From: Culex pipiens pallens
Taxonomy: Eukaryota; Arthropoda; Insecta; Diptera; Culicidae
Direction: 5' to 3'
Length of the DNA: 64,000 bases
Assembly (NCBI RefSeq): GCF_016801865.2
Contig: NC_068938.1
Span: forward strand, 51,972,493 to 52,036,492
Shown here: positions 34,251-46,718 of the stretch, piece after piece
How the letters are laid out: the number at the start of each line of letters is the position of its first letter
Numbering within the stretch: the stretch's first letter is position 1
Notes under the pieces: generated by a model
What the model saw: only the letters and a program-made list of their open reading frames with translations
Databases searched by the model: none
Told to the model about the DNA's origin: nothing
Position numbers and translations under genes: made by a program

Positions 34251-36055
34251 TTTGTTTCAAGATCCATGTTCAATGTTACAATTAGTGCTTGACGGTATGA
34301 ATTTTTGAAAAATTATGATTTTTGAAACTTTTGATAGAATTCATTTATCAAATGTTAAAAAGAAATCGCAACAACAAAAATATTTAGTGAAATTTTGATA
34401 AATTGCTCCATTTTCAAGTTATATCAACTTTTTTTTGCAATTTTTTCGAAAAAAAATCTGTTTCTCAAATTAAAAATTATGCCCATCTTTATACATATAT
34501 TTAAAAAAATCAAATAGCTTCGAAAATTCTCTATATTTTCTCAAAATTTTCAATCAAACCTGTGTTTGCCATGCAAAGGAAGAAAATTGAGATTAGACAT
34601 ATATCTATTAGACCCACTTGGCCATTATTTATCAATCGAAACTGTTTTGGAAATATTTTTTCTGATTTTCTATATCAAAATGTATAACTTTTGTTAAGTT
34701 TTGTCATCTATTTGAAAAAAAAAATGTTTCAATATTTCAAAACAACTAATAAAATTTCGCAAGGGTTAAACGTATTGAAAGAAGTCAAAATCTAGCTTTT
34801 GTGACATAAAATCGATCAGTTAATTCATTGTTTAGATAAGGATTTTCAAGTTTTTTTTTCATTGCGCCTTTGCATGGAATGCTCCTGAATTTGTATTTAA
34901 ACTTGTTAATTAAATATGAAAATCAGCTTATTTGGACAGAATATTTCAAGTACATTTTCACCAATTCATTTGTCATTGCAAATATAGATATACAAAAAAT
35001 CAAAATTTTGGCAATAATATATTTCCCATTCTCACATGCAAATGACACTTGCTTCAGTGAAAATATCAGGAAATTTCAATATTTCTTAAAGCTGTTTCAT
35101 GAATTCTAAAAACCTTTGATTAGATACTGATTTCATTACTCTTTTTTTATCTAATCTAAAAATTATTTTTATCTGCAACTTTGTCAAAAATACAAAATTG
35201 AACAAAAAAATATCAAGCTTTTTTAAATTTATAGCGAGAATTTTTGTATGGCAAGCTGACAACATTATATGATGTTTTGTTTTTTGTGTTATGCACATGA
35301 TAGAAAAAAAACAGTTTATTTTATAAAAAAGTAAGGTAAAATAGTTGAGCAACGTAATATATTCTCGTATTCAAATGATGTCAAATTGTCACCCAGAAAA
35401 AAAACATACAAACTCCAAAGACAAACCTAGCTGTTTGCATTACCCCAACTTAAAACCATCCATCAGCTTAACCCAGATGATCTCGCAAACATACGGCACC
35501 CGACACATCGTCGAAGTTGTGCTCTCTTGTCATAATTTGATTTTTGAGGATTCTTGAAAATTGCATTAGAATGATTTGATCTTGGAAAATAATGTAATGT
35601 TTTGTTGCATTCGTTCACAAATTAACAAGTTTCAACAAAATGTTAAAGCAAGTTTTTTTTAGCCAAAACACAAGTGTGACAACATGGCACGATCACGACG
35701 ATATACTACGACATACTACGCCTTAGGTGTGGTCCAGCACTTGTGCAATACCACAGGCGTTTTTGGGACAACCTGCTTGGTTGACATTAAGCAAAGGAAA
35801 AAGAAAACTAAGCTCACACGAACAAGTACCTTCAGTTTGTGTCCCACGCACAACTCCCAAGCCGAATAGTTGAGATGTGCCAAACCCTTCTTCTTCGAGA
35901 TTAATTACGTTGCGTGATATTCGATCGAGACGCTAATTGAAATGTTTAAAAAATAGATTTATTTGTCAGTGCTGTGTCGGTAATCACCACCGCCTGTCAA
36001 TCGTGGTTTTGTTGGTTTTGGTACTGCGTTGCGTTGCGTTGAGCTGAATATCTCA
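34251..36055. other. AT-rich spacer before the 36-kb CPR gene
   Basis: No gene is supported. A minus-strand AATAAA near 35953-35960 is well placed to be the polyadenylation signal of the CPR gene ending at 36056. The stretch 35660-35900 is GC-richer but shows no conserved frame. Confidence 0.35.
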
Positions 36056-36485
36056 CTAGGCAAGAGGCGCTACGGGAAGATGATCCGCCTGCGGTTGGAA
36101 TCCGTTCTCGTCGGCGATGTACCGCAGCGTGTAGATCTGTCCATCCGGAGCCATGTACTGGAACGATCCGGTCTGGACGGCGACGGGGATCTCGTCTTCA
36201 CCGATCGTGCGACCGGTTTCGTCGGTCTTGGGCACGCGTACCCGCTTGATGGTACCTTGGTCCTCAACCTTGATTCCGTTGCCGGTTTCGAAGCTGTAAT
36301 CGATCTCGTTAGTACAAGGCACTCTGGCTTCACGTTCTTCCACCGAGAACTTACGCATAGCTGAAGGATCCATCCGGTTGGATATCCGATGACTGGCTCA
36401 GAATTGGAGTATCGGCATCGCTTTGACCTTGGGGAGCTGCATGGGCCACCGCGGCCAGAACCAGAACTGCGACGTACAGCTTCAT
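36056..36485 (-). CDS. RR-1 cuticular protein, complete, 2 exons
   Basis: Small RR-1 exoskeletal protein of 122 aa. Exon 1 is 36355-36485 and exon 2 is 36056-36293, with a 61-bp GTAAGT...TTACAG intron joining in frame at SYA|FETGNG. A clear signal peptide (MKLYVAVLVLAAVAHA) precedes APQGQSD. The RR-1 domain runs DGSFSYAFETGNGIKVEDQG, GSFQYMAPDG, LRYIADENGF and ADHLPVAPLA at the C terminus. An unusual insertion of Lys/Arg/Asp/Glu-rich sequence (KRVRVPKTDETGRTIGEDE) sits in the middle of the domain. Unlike most neighbours, the whole signal peptide is in exon 1. TATAAAAG lies 120 bases upstream. Likely soft or larval cuticle; stage of expression is not visible from sequence. Confidence 0.92.
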
Positions 36486-36604
36486 GCTTGACTTAGAGAA
36501 CACTCACTTCTTAACTTCTAAACTACTTAATATGGCACCCGCTTGGATGTTGTCACTTGGCTTTCTGCTCGATAGTACTGTGACTTTGGAATGTCGTGGA
36601 ATAG

Positions 36605-36612
36605 CTTTTATA
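36605..36612 (-). promoter_or_regulatory. TATA box of the 36-kb CPR gene
   Basis: TATAAAAG on the minus strand. A TCACAGT initiator-like sequence lies about 35-40 bases downstream, leaving a 5' untranslated region of roughly 90 bases. Confidence 0.7.
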
Positions 36613-39600
36613 CAAGAAGTTTGATCTATGCGCTCATGGGCCGAACCAACTGTATTAGTCACAAAACCCTCAAATCGCTGGGAGAGATTCACTGCGAAGA
36701 AGCCAGGACATTTTTGTTTAGTTTTCATCACTGTCCGTCATGTGTGTGTGTGTGCGTGTGCTATGAATGCATTTGCTAGCTTAAGCTAAGTTGGCTTATT
36801 TGCTGTGTCCATGCCGCTTTGAACGACAACGTGATTGTCAATAGCCCGTGGTGACCGTCGTTGAGTAGCCTCTGACACGGATCGGTGACACCGCCCAACC
36901 TAACGGGTGACATCTCCTCAGGTGGATGTTTTAATGAGAAAATGAAATGGTTTACTGGAAGCTGAAAAAAATGGAAGTGGTTGAGGTGGATTGGAAAGAA
37001 TTGTTTAATTTTAGCGATATAATTTGATCACCGATACCGATACGATACAATCACCCAAAATATCTTCCTGAATTTGTCCCCTTTTGATCTCTCATAGGGT
37101 CTACGTAATACAAATTTTAAATCCGGCACATTTACCGTCACCCTTTGGAGGATTTGGTTTTGTTTTTATTTTCCCAAGGCTTAATGATTTTTCACGCTCA
37201 AAAATTGGAATTTCCACGGGGACCGTAATTCTAAATCACCAAATTTCACGGAACGTGAAAAATGATAATTTAATATGAAAATGATAGGTTAACTTTGCAG
37301 AATGTACTGTTAATATGTTATTTTGTATTACATTCAGCTATAAATTTCTTCACCAATTTGACCATTTTCTTCAAAAATGTTTCTTTGTTCTTTTCAGACA
37401 TGTAAGATTGTTTTAAACGTAACATGGAAACAGAATAGAGCATCCAATTTCCCGGGGTTACAGATTTCCCGGGAAACGGGAAATTTTCAACCAATTTCCC
37501 GGGAAATTTTAAATTTATTGAAAATTGTTCTGATCTTGGCTCTGATTAATATTTTGCAACAAAACTGTATAGGACAGCGACTTTAATGGTTAAAATAAGT
37601 GTGAAGATCAAATGACTGCATGGTATAAATCATACAACAACAAGTAAATGTTATTCTAATTTTATCAGCTCAAATCGCACAGTAAATAAAAAAAATGATC
37701 ATTGGTATTTTTTGTAGAGAAGTATTTTTTATGAGGGTAGTAGTGGAAGTGAAATGAATTCATATTTCACAATCATAGAATTTCTTTATTTTTTAACCGT
37801 GACTTTTTTTAAACAAGTCATACTGGTTTCAGCTCTCGAACAAGTATTTTTTTTAGTTTTTGCTTAATAATCTATCTTCCCCTGTTTGTTTTACTTCAAA
37901 CAAATCAATTTTTTCAAATATTTGGAGTAAGTTTTTAAAATATGTTTGCAATTTTTGGGCAGTTAATAGGTTTATAGTTGGCTCAAATCCCAGATGGTTC
38001 AGAAATTAATATTCTCATAAAAAATCTTGATTTTATATTTTCTGATCAACTGAATTGAATTGAATAAAATTATGATGAGTTTCTTCAATTATAATTTTTT
38101 TCACAGAATTTTCAAATAAATGGTTTCAAAAAGATAAGAAAATGTATACTTCCGGTTGAATTTCGGGAATTACGGGAACAACGGGTACAACAACGTTGCA
38201 CGGCGACGATATCATTTTGCGGTGATTTATTGGAACGCAGCCATTACATTTTCTCTGATGCACTCCAATTTATTTCAAAGAAAAACTAGATTCCAAAATG
38301 ATTATTATAACTGGAATTTTCTTCGACTTTTTGAAAAACAATTGAAAATATTCTTACAAGTTTTAATTTATCTCATCTTATTCTACCTTTTTTCATTTTA
38401 TCTTATTCTATTTTTCAGCGTCTCCTGCGATCGAGAGCATAAGCATTCTTAATTTCTTAGTAGATGTTGTAACAGTTATGTTTTAATTCTTCTTCAAATA
38501 GTTAATATCGCGCTTTCTATTAAAAACTATTATAATAAATATAAAAAGATTTTGCGGATGAAATATTTGTAGAATGTTACTATTATTAAGTGTTGATTTA
38601 ATAACATTGATAAATTTCACGGGATTACACGGAATTTTACAAATTTCACGAGTTTTACCCTGTCCGCGAAATCAAGAAAATTCACTATCCCTTACAATAA
38701 CGTAGTTGTATAGACTTGATATAATCAAAAATGTGCTAATTAATTAAAATGTCCAATTTTTCTCATTTTTTTTTTTGCAACCACGTGTCTTTTTTAGGTA
38801 TGAAATTAAGCATGTTTTTTGGACATGCCAAAATTTAGCCTACTAAGGGACCTCTGCGATCTCCGCAAATGCGGGATACAATCACAGCAGAATAATAATT
38901 AATACTGATAGCCACAATAAATTTGTAGTGTGATCAGAAAATCATTTTAAACAACTTTTGTTTTACAAAAAGACTTTACTTCTTTTGTTTTATATTTTTT
39001 CTTGCTTAAATTTTTTGTAATAGAAAATTTTAATTTATTTTGTGTCTTATTTATGTTTGTTTTTAGTAATATTTGGCTTATTTTTCCACTTTTTATCATT
39101 ATCTTTCGTCATTCTATTTATATTTTGTAAAACTTTTACAACCACTTTTTCAGTTTTTTGCTTGTTTTTCTTTTGCTGCTTTTATCATATAAATTGTAAA
39201 AAATGTATAGAATCATAGTCTGAGTTACTACAATATTAACTGAATACATATTTTTACTTGAAATAAAGGAAATTTTAGTAAAAAACACAGCCTAAGTTGA
39301 CCCATTAAAATGTATTTTCTAGAAACTTTGGCAAAGTCGGATCAAATTAGTCAAACTTTTAACTTACATATTTTCAACGCAAAAATGACTTCAAACGCTG
39401 AAAACAAAGGGAGGTGCAATAACATCTCACAATTGTGAAACAGGCAATTTTCTTGCGGTGAAATGCATTCTTTTGTTAACAGAAAACTTTTTTTTTGTGG
39501 AATAGCAAGAGAATGATCTTACAAAAGTCTCTAAAAATAGTAAGGTTAAAAGAAAATAACGTTCACATTGTTTTTTTTAGTTGAAAAACTAAAAACCATA

Positions 39601-40972
39601 TTACAATTTTAAGATTGTTATTAAATTATAAATTTCTCAACAAAAAAAAGCATTCGGCAAAAAATCACGTCTTATCACGTGTTCATTTGCAGCTTTTCTT
39701 TTCCAAGCTCTTTTACTTATTTCGAATTGTATTGTGTGATTCAAGATTTGGTTTGATTTAAACCATAAATCATTTTCAAAAGGACTTCATAGAAGAGAAA
39801 ATTCGTTCCAAAAAAAAAAAAAAGTTCAAAGTTCATCTAAAGCTTCAAACGAGGATAACGTTAATTTTTTGACATCACCTATTTTCGATCACCCAGCAAA
39901 TATTTAACAAAAAGATTTCATTTAAACGCTGAAGACCCACCCTACGTCGCAACTGCAAATACTAAACGTATAAACACTGTATTTGCGACCTTGACAGTTT
40001 TTTGTTGTTGCTGTGTTCATCTCTTCTGTTTCTTTGTCGTCTTTTCTACACACTCTGCACGCATCTGAGTGAGTGTGATGCTGGCGTCGCGATCGCGAGG
40101 GAATCCCGCGACTGGGGCTGGCGCTGGCACGGTTGAAGACTTCATTTCGCTTCGCTGCATCTTCATTAGACGTGTCTGCCGATGACATGAACCGAGCCAA
40201 ATTGTGATCGTGTGGGTGGGTCGGTGTTTGTAGTTGAATATGTTTTGATTGGTAATGTAAATATTTGGGATTGGCCAAAACTTTGAGGTCGATCACTTTG
40301 TAGATGTAGTTATCGTGGTTAACAAAACAACCTGGATTTGCATTGTTATTCTGAAAATCAATGTTGCTATACTACCCTTATTGTTTTGTTCGATAGTAGA
40401 TAACAATTCAATTTTAAAAATATGTTGAAAGAAATTAATTTTCAACAAAAAAAGTTCTTTTTCCCAAAAACTAAAGACTGATGACCAGAAATTCGTCATG
40501 TTTATTGCTAAACTGTTTAAAAGCCGATTCAAAGCATTATCATTTAAATCCAATCAGCATTAGCAGGGCTTTTGTTGTTTTATGTTGTGCAACCCCCGGC
40601 ATCCCGGCGGGGTGCATGGGCGTTTTGGCATGAGCGTTCCGACAGCATATTCTGTCTAGTTTTCAGAACAGAAACCTGCCAGAATCCACCGCGGCTGCCG
40701 CGGCCCCGGCAAAGTTAATTGGGTGGGAGCGTTTGCTGAAAAATCACACAACATAGTTTAGTTTTTTTTGTTGTTTTTTGTTTCTTCTAGCAACTAAACT
40801 GATTGAAGTTTTTCGTGCACCCTCGTGCTGCACAGATAGCATAGAACTCACGAACAAGTTGCCATTTGTCCAGCCCTTTAGGAGAACCCCGGCCCGGCTG
40901 TTGCTGGTGCCGCCGTAGACCTTCCTTCATTTTCAATTTGGTCGGCTGGCCCAGATCGTTAGGACGACCGGC
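36613..40972. other. Spacer between divergent CPR promoters
   Basis: The DNA between the minus-strand gene at 36.5 kb and the plus-strand gene at 41.1 kb. The two GC-richer edges (36613-36950 and 40560-40972) are probable promoter DNA. 37000-39900 is AT-rich with scattered TTCCCGGGAAA and TTTCACGG words that look like repeat debris. No gene is seen. Confidence 0.4.
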
Positions 40973-40992
40973 TATATAAACATCAAATCAGT
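40973..40992 (+). promoter_or_regulatory. TATA box and TCAGT initiator
   Basis: TATATAAA at 40973-40980 and the arthropod initiator TCAGT at 40988-40992. The spacing is short but compatible with a start near 40990 or slightly downstream, giving a leader of about 109 bases before the start codon at 41099. Confidence 0.75.
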
Positions 40993-41098
40993 CCACTCTC
41001 GGGTGCAGTTTTGGACCGGGTCTGGCAGATCAAGGACGGCGTTCGTAAGTTGCAAGTGATTGATTTTAGTGGGAAAAGTGAAAATTTGCATAGTGAAA

Positions 41099-41617
41099 AT
41101 GTTCAAAGGTTTTATTCTGTTAAGTGTTGTGCTGGTGGTTAGTGGACAAACAAGACCAACGCCAAAGTTTAAGGAAATTCCCATCGTGTCACATGAAAAC
41201 ATTTTGGAAGTTGATGGGAAGTTTCGATACAGGTACACCATAAACAATCAGACAAAAAGTTCAGTGAAATAAAATTCAACTCAAATCCAACATTACAGTT
41301 ACGAAGGTGGTGACGGAACTCGGGCCATCCAGGATGGGCAGCAGATCTTCGTGAACAATCAGGCTGGGACGGCATCCCAGGGCCAATACACGTACCAGGG
41401 GGATGATGGCAAGACCTACAGCGTGTCCTATACGGCCGACGAGAATGGATACCGGCCATCGGCGGACCACTTGCCGACACCTCCGCCAGTGCCAGCACCG
41501 ATAGCGCGAGCGCTGGCCTATCTGGCAACGCTGCCTCCGCAGAAGGAGAACAATAACAATAATCACAATAATAATTTTAACGGTAATGCAAATAAGAATA
41601 ATAATAGGAAATTTTAA
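41099..41617 (+). CDS. RR-1 cuticular protein with Asn-rich tail
   Basis: Exoskeletal RR-1 protein of 150 aa. Exon 1 is 41099-41232 (MFKGFILLSVVLVVSGQ signal peptide), intron 41233-41298, exon 2 41299-41617. The junction falls at FRYS|YEGGDG, the usual position for this family. RR-1 elements: GTASQGQYTYQGDDGKTYSV, SYTADENGYRP, then DHLPTPPPVPAPIARAL. The C-terminal tail is a low-complexity Asn run with Lys/His (codons AAC/AAT), a possible polar spacer or microsatellite expansion. AATAAA at 41674-41679 is the polyadenylation signal. It is on the opposite strand to the neighbouring CPR genes. Confidence 0.93.
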
Positions 41618-41673
41618 AAACTTTTTGCCTACGAGTTATTCGGCAACATAAATAGAGAGTGATTTTCTGTTTA

Positions 41674-41679
41674 AATAAA
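41674..41679 (+). terminator. Polyadenylation signal AATAAA
   Basis: Lies 57 bases after the stop codon of the Asn-tailed CPR gene, and is followed by further A-rich signals. Confidence 0.7.
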
Positions 41680-41994
41680 AAATGTGATTTAGTGAACAAT
41701 AAATTTTAGAGTGGAAAAAAGCAGCTACTGTATTTTGTAATCCTTACATATCCTCTAATAATAAATCTGACATCGAAAACTTTAAATAGTTGCTGAGGTT
41801 TCGTCAGTAAAAAATAGGAAAAACCTTGTTTTTTTTCATTTCAAAGCCGTCGTTCAGCAGGTTAAAACAAAATCATAAGAAATTTCTCATATTTTCGAAA
41901 AAAGGGATGCTTTTCCGTCAAAAACGATTGAAAAATTGATAAAAATTAAGTAAAGTTGCTATTCGTTAAAATTATTGTCGATAAAAGCAGCGTC

Positions 41995-43797
41995 TAACGA
42001 TAACGATAATTGTTATCGTTATCGAAAACGATAAATGGTAACAATTATCTTTATCGTCGGATGTCGGGAGATTATCGTTATAGTTATTTCGACAATTCTA
42101 TCGGCGATGATCTTATCGCCGATAACGAAAGATATTTCAATTTTAAAATCTTTCTAAAATCGATTTATTCAACCATATCCTGTAAAATTTCCTTTATTGA
42201 GACTTTTTTTGAAAATGTACCTAGTAAGTTTCAAAGTATAAATCTATAATTTTTTTTAAAGGACCTATAAACTATAATAGTAGTTTATGCAACAAGTTGC
42301 AAAAAGAAGATTTTTTCAGCACAAGTTGTACATTTATCCAACGAGGTTTACCGAGTTGGATAAATACGACGAGTGCTGAAAAAATCAAGTTTTGCAACGA
42401 GTTGCTTACAACATTTTTTGCAATACCGAAAAACGCTTCTTTAATGGAATTTTATGTCAAACATTCATGTGTTTAGTAAATTCATCGTTCAAAACAAAAA
42501 AAAATGTTACTTTTCGATACTAGTGCTGAAAAGTTCAACTTTTCAGCACCCATTTCAGTGCTAAAAAGTAGAACTTTTCAGCACTGTTGTTGGAAGGTAT
42601 TAATTTTCCATTCTGTTATTTTTGGTAGGGAAAAGTAGGCCGTTTCGATTCTCCAGAAGGACAGGAAAAGTTGACAGTTTCACAGTGGAATTGCAAAAAC
42701 TATATTTTAACTATGTTTATAGGACGAAAAAAAGGATATGTTTAAAGGAAAAAAAAACTCTGGAAATACTCATAATTGTTCACAAAATACCATATTTTTT
42801 CAAATGTACTAAAATATCCATGATTTGTAATATGGGTAGTGAACGAAGCGAAATTTTGTATGCTTTTTACTTTATTAAAGTTTTTCTTGGAAATACAAAA
42901 TTTTCACAAAATACCCTATTTTTCGAAATTACTAAAATTTTCAAAATTTACGATATCGTATCGTATCAAACGTATCAAACGAAATAAATTTTTTAATGCT
43001 TTTTCACTGTATTAGCGTTTTTTTGGTACAATACAAAAATTTTGACAAAATACCGTATTTTTCGAAAATAATCAATAAATGCCATTTTGTATCAAACTAA
43101 GCAAAATTTTGCATGCTTCATACAAATATAAAATTTTGTATGCTTCATATAAAATATTGCTTCTTTTGATACCCATATTGCAAAAAAAAGACAAAAATAA
43201 ATGTTCTGTGAAAATTTTTGTTTTTTCCAAAAAAAATAATAATAAGGTGAAAATGCATTTCAAATCTCGCTTCGTTTGATACCCATTTTGCATATTATGA
43301 AAATTTGAGTACTTTCGAAAAATACGGTATTTTGTGAACAATTTTGAGTAATACTTAAAAATTTTACAGGAAATAGAAGTCTAACAAACTGAAAACAATT
43401 TGAAATGCATTTTTCTGCGTTTTTAATCATATTCATATATTGTAAAACCGGCAGCACCGGCGAAAAATATCTCTTCAATACTTGGATATTTTTGAAACTT
43501 ATGATTGGGCAGGTGTGAAATGCATTTTAAAACACTTTTTTGATTCAAATTTTAATACCATGCCCCCCCCCCTCGGCTTTGGCCAGAGTCGAGGGACATA
43601 TACTTCAAAAAATATTTACTGCATTTTCAAAAAATGAAAGAATGGCAAATTATACATGATATGGCTGAATTAGGTCGATTTTAGATAGATTTTAAAAATG
43701 AGTCAAACATTTATGGTCCATTTTCGACGATAAGATTATCGCGGATAGAACTATCGAAATAACGATATCGATATTGATAGGTTATCGTTTAGAGAAA
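41995..43797. repeat. TTATCG-rich element with inverted ends
   Basis: The arms at about 42071-42122 and 43723-43795 are inverted copies (CGTTATAGTTATTTCGA / TCGAAATAACGATATCG; TTCTATCGGCGATGATC / GATTATCGCGGATAGAA). The left edge is dense in CGATAACGATAA words. Inside is a second foldback (42285-42415, with GCAACAAGTTGCAAAA and its mirror) and AT-rich text with repeated ATACCGTATTTTTCGAAA phrases. No gene. Confidence 0.6.
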
Positions 43798-44527
43798 TAG
43801 TAATTTCAAATGACATAAATTTGTCAACATTGCACAAAAAAAAACTTAGACTTAGTGTGAACTGTCTAATAATTATCTGATAAGTCATCAATTATCTTTA
43901 TTAAATTGTGATAATATTAAATAGTTGTATTTAAAATTTAGAGGATTTCTATTGAGACATTGTGTTAGGGTATTTTTTTATTGTTTTAAAAACATTGAGC
44001 CAAAGTGATTTTAGATGTTTTGGACTTAAAATCAGGCTTTTAGCAAAATTTTGTTTCATTTGTATTGCTTTTGGTGATTTTCGATTTTGGGCTAAAAGTC
44101 ACCAAATATGTTTATTTGCATTAAGGATTATTTCGAAGCATTTAAATACAAACAAATCGACTTTAGTTTGCGATTTTATTAACGCCTTTGAAATTGTAAT
44201 GAAGCAGTACTCTCCTTCTCTTCATCAACAAGCAAAAAATATACATATAAAAGTAGCAACATTTGGTAAAAGCCCTTTGAACACGAAATACCATTTTTCC
44301 AGCGAGCTTTCTTATCATGTAATTTGACTCAGTTTCCTACACTTTTTTTAGGAAGCTAACAAAAATATCTTTTTAACAATCAACGTAAAATTGAGTATTT
44401 CTTCTCGGTCGGTCCATGTCCGTTTGCGCCGTCACCAGGACATCGCCTTCCTCTGCGATGCCTCTCTGCGGTGAGTTGGGGTTGTACTTTGGGGAAGTCT
44501 TGGGCTCTCCGGTGCGTCGGGGGTCAC

Positions 44528-45688
44528 TTAACGCCGACGCTGCGCCGGGGGCAAACTGGCCAGATAGTCCAGAGCCTTCTGGATCTGGGGCGGAATCGGG
44601 GGTGGCGTCGGCAGATGGTCACCCTGGGGCTGGAAGCCGCCCTCATCGTCGGCTTGGTAGTTGAGCGTGATAACCGTTCCGTCGGGGGCCGTGTACGAGA
44701 CGGAGCCGGACGCCACGATCACGTCGGACGTCTCCGCGGGGTTGTTGGAGCGCTTCAGCGTGCCCTGCTCCTGGCCGCGGATTCCGTTGGCCGTTTCGTA
44801 GCTGTGGAAGAAAGTGAGTTAGATCTTTTTTTTTATTTTAAATTAAAAATTCAATATATAAATCGGTTCTTCAAGTTTTTCCGTCTTCTTTCCCAAATTA
44901 TTGATGTCAAGCCGAAGCGCCAAAACTGGGTTTTTGGGTCTTCTCGTGGTGTTGAGCTGCCGCCACCTTGATCGAGCCGCCAAGCCCTACAATTAGCACC
45001 GCTTAGTGCTACATCTAATTATTCCACTTTGTTTCATCGACCGTGATTGAATAATTGCCCGCTTGAGTAACCGACACTTTAAATGAAAACAATGGTTAAT
45101 TTCCTGAGTCAAGAGACGTTAGTGCCGCCCCGAGTGTGAGTGTGTGTATGTTTGATAGCACACCAGAGATGCTGCTGATTATGCTGTAACTAAGCGCTCT
45201 GCGGTTTAGCACAGACAAAAAGAGGTTATTGTTCTAGCAATTTTTGTACAGATTTTTAAAATTATCAATATTTAATTTTTACTATGGCAAGAACTAATTA
45301 CTAAATTATTATTTTGATTTCTCTGCAGAACATTTTCGATCTAATTGTCTGTGACCCCCAGAGTGAAGACGTTCGGTCATCCGCAGCTGGTGGACCACGG
45401 TAGCCACCAAAAAAAGCTGCTACCGCCGCATAGAAACCGTAAATTATTATGTTCGTGCCTAATTTGCATGATAATTGACCTGGACGCCCGAGAGACCCAA
45501 CAATTTACCACTCTGTTGAGTGAAACGTACAGTCTCCAACTACAACTCTACACTCTAACAACATACCTGTACTGATAAGAGCCGTCCGGGTCGATGTTGC
45601 TGTCTTGGGCAATGATTTCGGCCTCGGCCTCGGTCCGCTGGGGAGCGGCCAGACATGCCGCCAGGCACGCGGTCACCAGAAGTAGCTC
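44528..45688 (-). CDS. RR-1 cuticular protein (exons 2-3)
   Basis: Exoskeletal RR-1 protein. Exon 2 is 45567-45688 and exon 3 is 44528-44801, separated by a 765-bp intron (GTATGT...CCACAG). Exon 2 starts in phase 0 within a signal peptide (ELLLVTACLAACLAAPQ), and the exon 2/3 junction is DGSYQYS|YETANG. RR-1 landmarks: QEQGTLKRSNNPAE, GSVSYTAPDGTVITL, NYQADDEGGFQP (one extra Asp/Gly relative to the usual ADENGF), then DHLPTPPPIPPQIQ. The C terminus is LPPAQRRR. Two phase-0 first exons are available: MQL at 45760-45768 (donor GTTAGT, 71-bp intron) and MKI at 48198-48206 (donor GTAAGT, TATA plus initiator, 2.5-kb intron). Either gives 134 aa. The GC-richer promoter at 48.2-48.7 kb favours MKI as main or alternative start. 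Confidence 0.9.
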
Positions 45689-45759
45689 CTGCAGAAAAAG
45701 ATGAGATGATTGTGAACGTTTAGCTTCGATTGCACGAAAGCGAGTCTTGGAACACTAAC

Positions 45760-45768
45760 GAGTTGCAT
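45760..45768 (-). CDS. Candidate proximal first exon (MQL)
   Basis: ATG-CAA-CTC followed by the donor GTTAGT, 71 bp from exon 2, phase 0. A TATAAAG (46003 to 45997, minus strand) lies about 235 bases upstream, but no good initiator is found at the expected distance. It competes with the MKI exon at 48.2 kb. Confidence 0.45.
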
Positions 45769-46041
45769 TATTTTCCATTTAGAACTGCTGAGAGTTTTGG
45801 GTTTCTTCTTTTGTTTTGAAGATGAAGGTTTGAAAAAGCTTACATTGTGCCTTCTTGAAGTAATTGAATAGAAAGAGAGTGAGATAAAACAAAAGATTCG
45901 ATAATGAACTCTACAAATGATTTATAATGATGAACTTTGAAGATAAAGGTGAGCTTGAAAGTTTATCAATGTTTAAGCTCGAAAAAACGAAGTTGACTTT
46001 ATAGCTGTCGACCACTATTGCTAGTACCAACCACTAGTGTC

Positions 46042-46223
46042 TTTTTTTTTATCTACATGGACTTCGCCGCCCTGGGCTCCTAAGTTTTTGAGTACGGCAC
46101 GGAGCGACGGCGCCGGATACCCATTTCTATACAAAAATTTTTAGAGCGCCCGCCGCGGGATTCGAACCAGCAGGCTCTGGATTGTGAGTCCAGTTCCCGG
46201 TCCGATTGATTCACACGGGCGGG
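46042..46223 (-). mobile_element. Short tRNA-derived SINE with poly(A) tail
   Basis: On the minus strand it starts CCCGCCCGTGTGAATCAATC, has an anticodon-like hairpin CTGGA-CTCACAA-TCCAG, a perfect B-box GGTTCGAATCC and a closing GGCGGGC. Then come about 100 bases of body and a terminal run of nine A. Complete structure, about 182 bp. It would lie in intron 1 of the CPR gene if MKI is used as first exon. Confidence 0.8.
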
Positions 46224-46495
46224 TAAGGCTCACTTTATGATATTTGGAGATATTTTCAATAAACACAAAACATTTACAGGAAATACATTTTGGTCCATCT
46301 TCTTAAACTCAAAATCCACTCAATGTTCTAACAAAAAAATTACAAAAACTTGCAGCAGCATGAGAATTAATTTTAAAATACATAAATAAATTTATCAGTG
46401 ACTTAGAAACGTGCACATCTTAACATTTCAAGCATCAAGCGTAAACAAACATAAAAAAATATATAAATGGAGAATTTATGTAATTTTTCATGTTA

Positions 46496-46718
46496 CTGTG
46501 AACATAATGTAATGTACAAAAACATGTTATTTCTTTACAGAAAAAGTAATGATTTTTCAACTGATTTTTAACTTTTGTGCAATTTTGTGCAAATCGTTAC
46601 AAAAAGTAACGATTTACACAAAATTTCACAAGACATAAAAATCTGTTTACAAAAAATCATTACACATATTTTTTTGTATAAACAATACATGTTTCTGTAC
46701 AATACATAATGTTCACAG
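46496..46718. mobile_element. Small foldback element CTGTGAACAT..ATGTTCACAG
   Basis: Perfect 10-bp ends extend imperfectly across the whole 223 bp (AATGTACA/TGTACA, TAACGATTT/AAATCGTTA at the centre). Non-coding. Confidence 0.7.
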
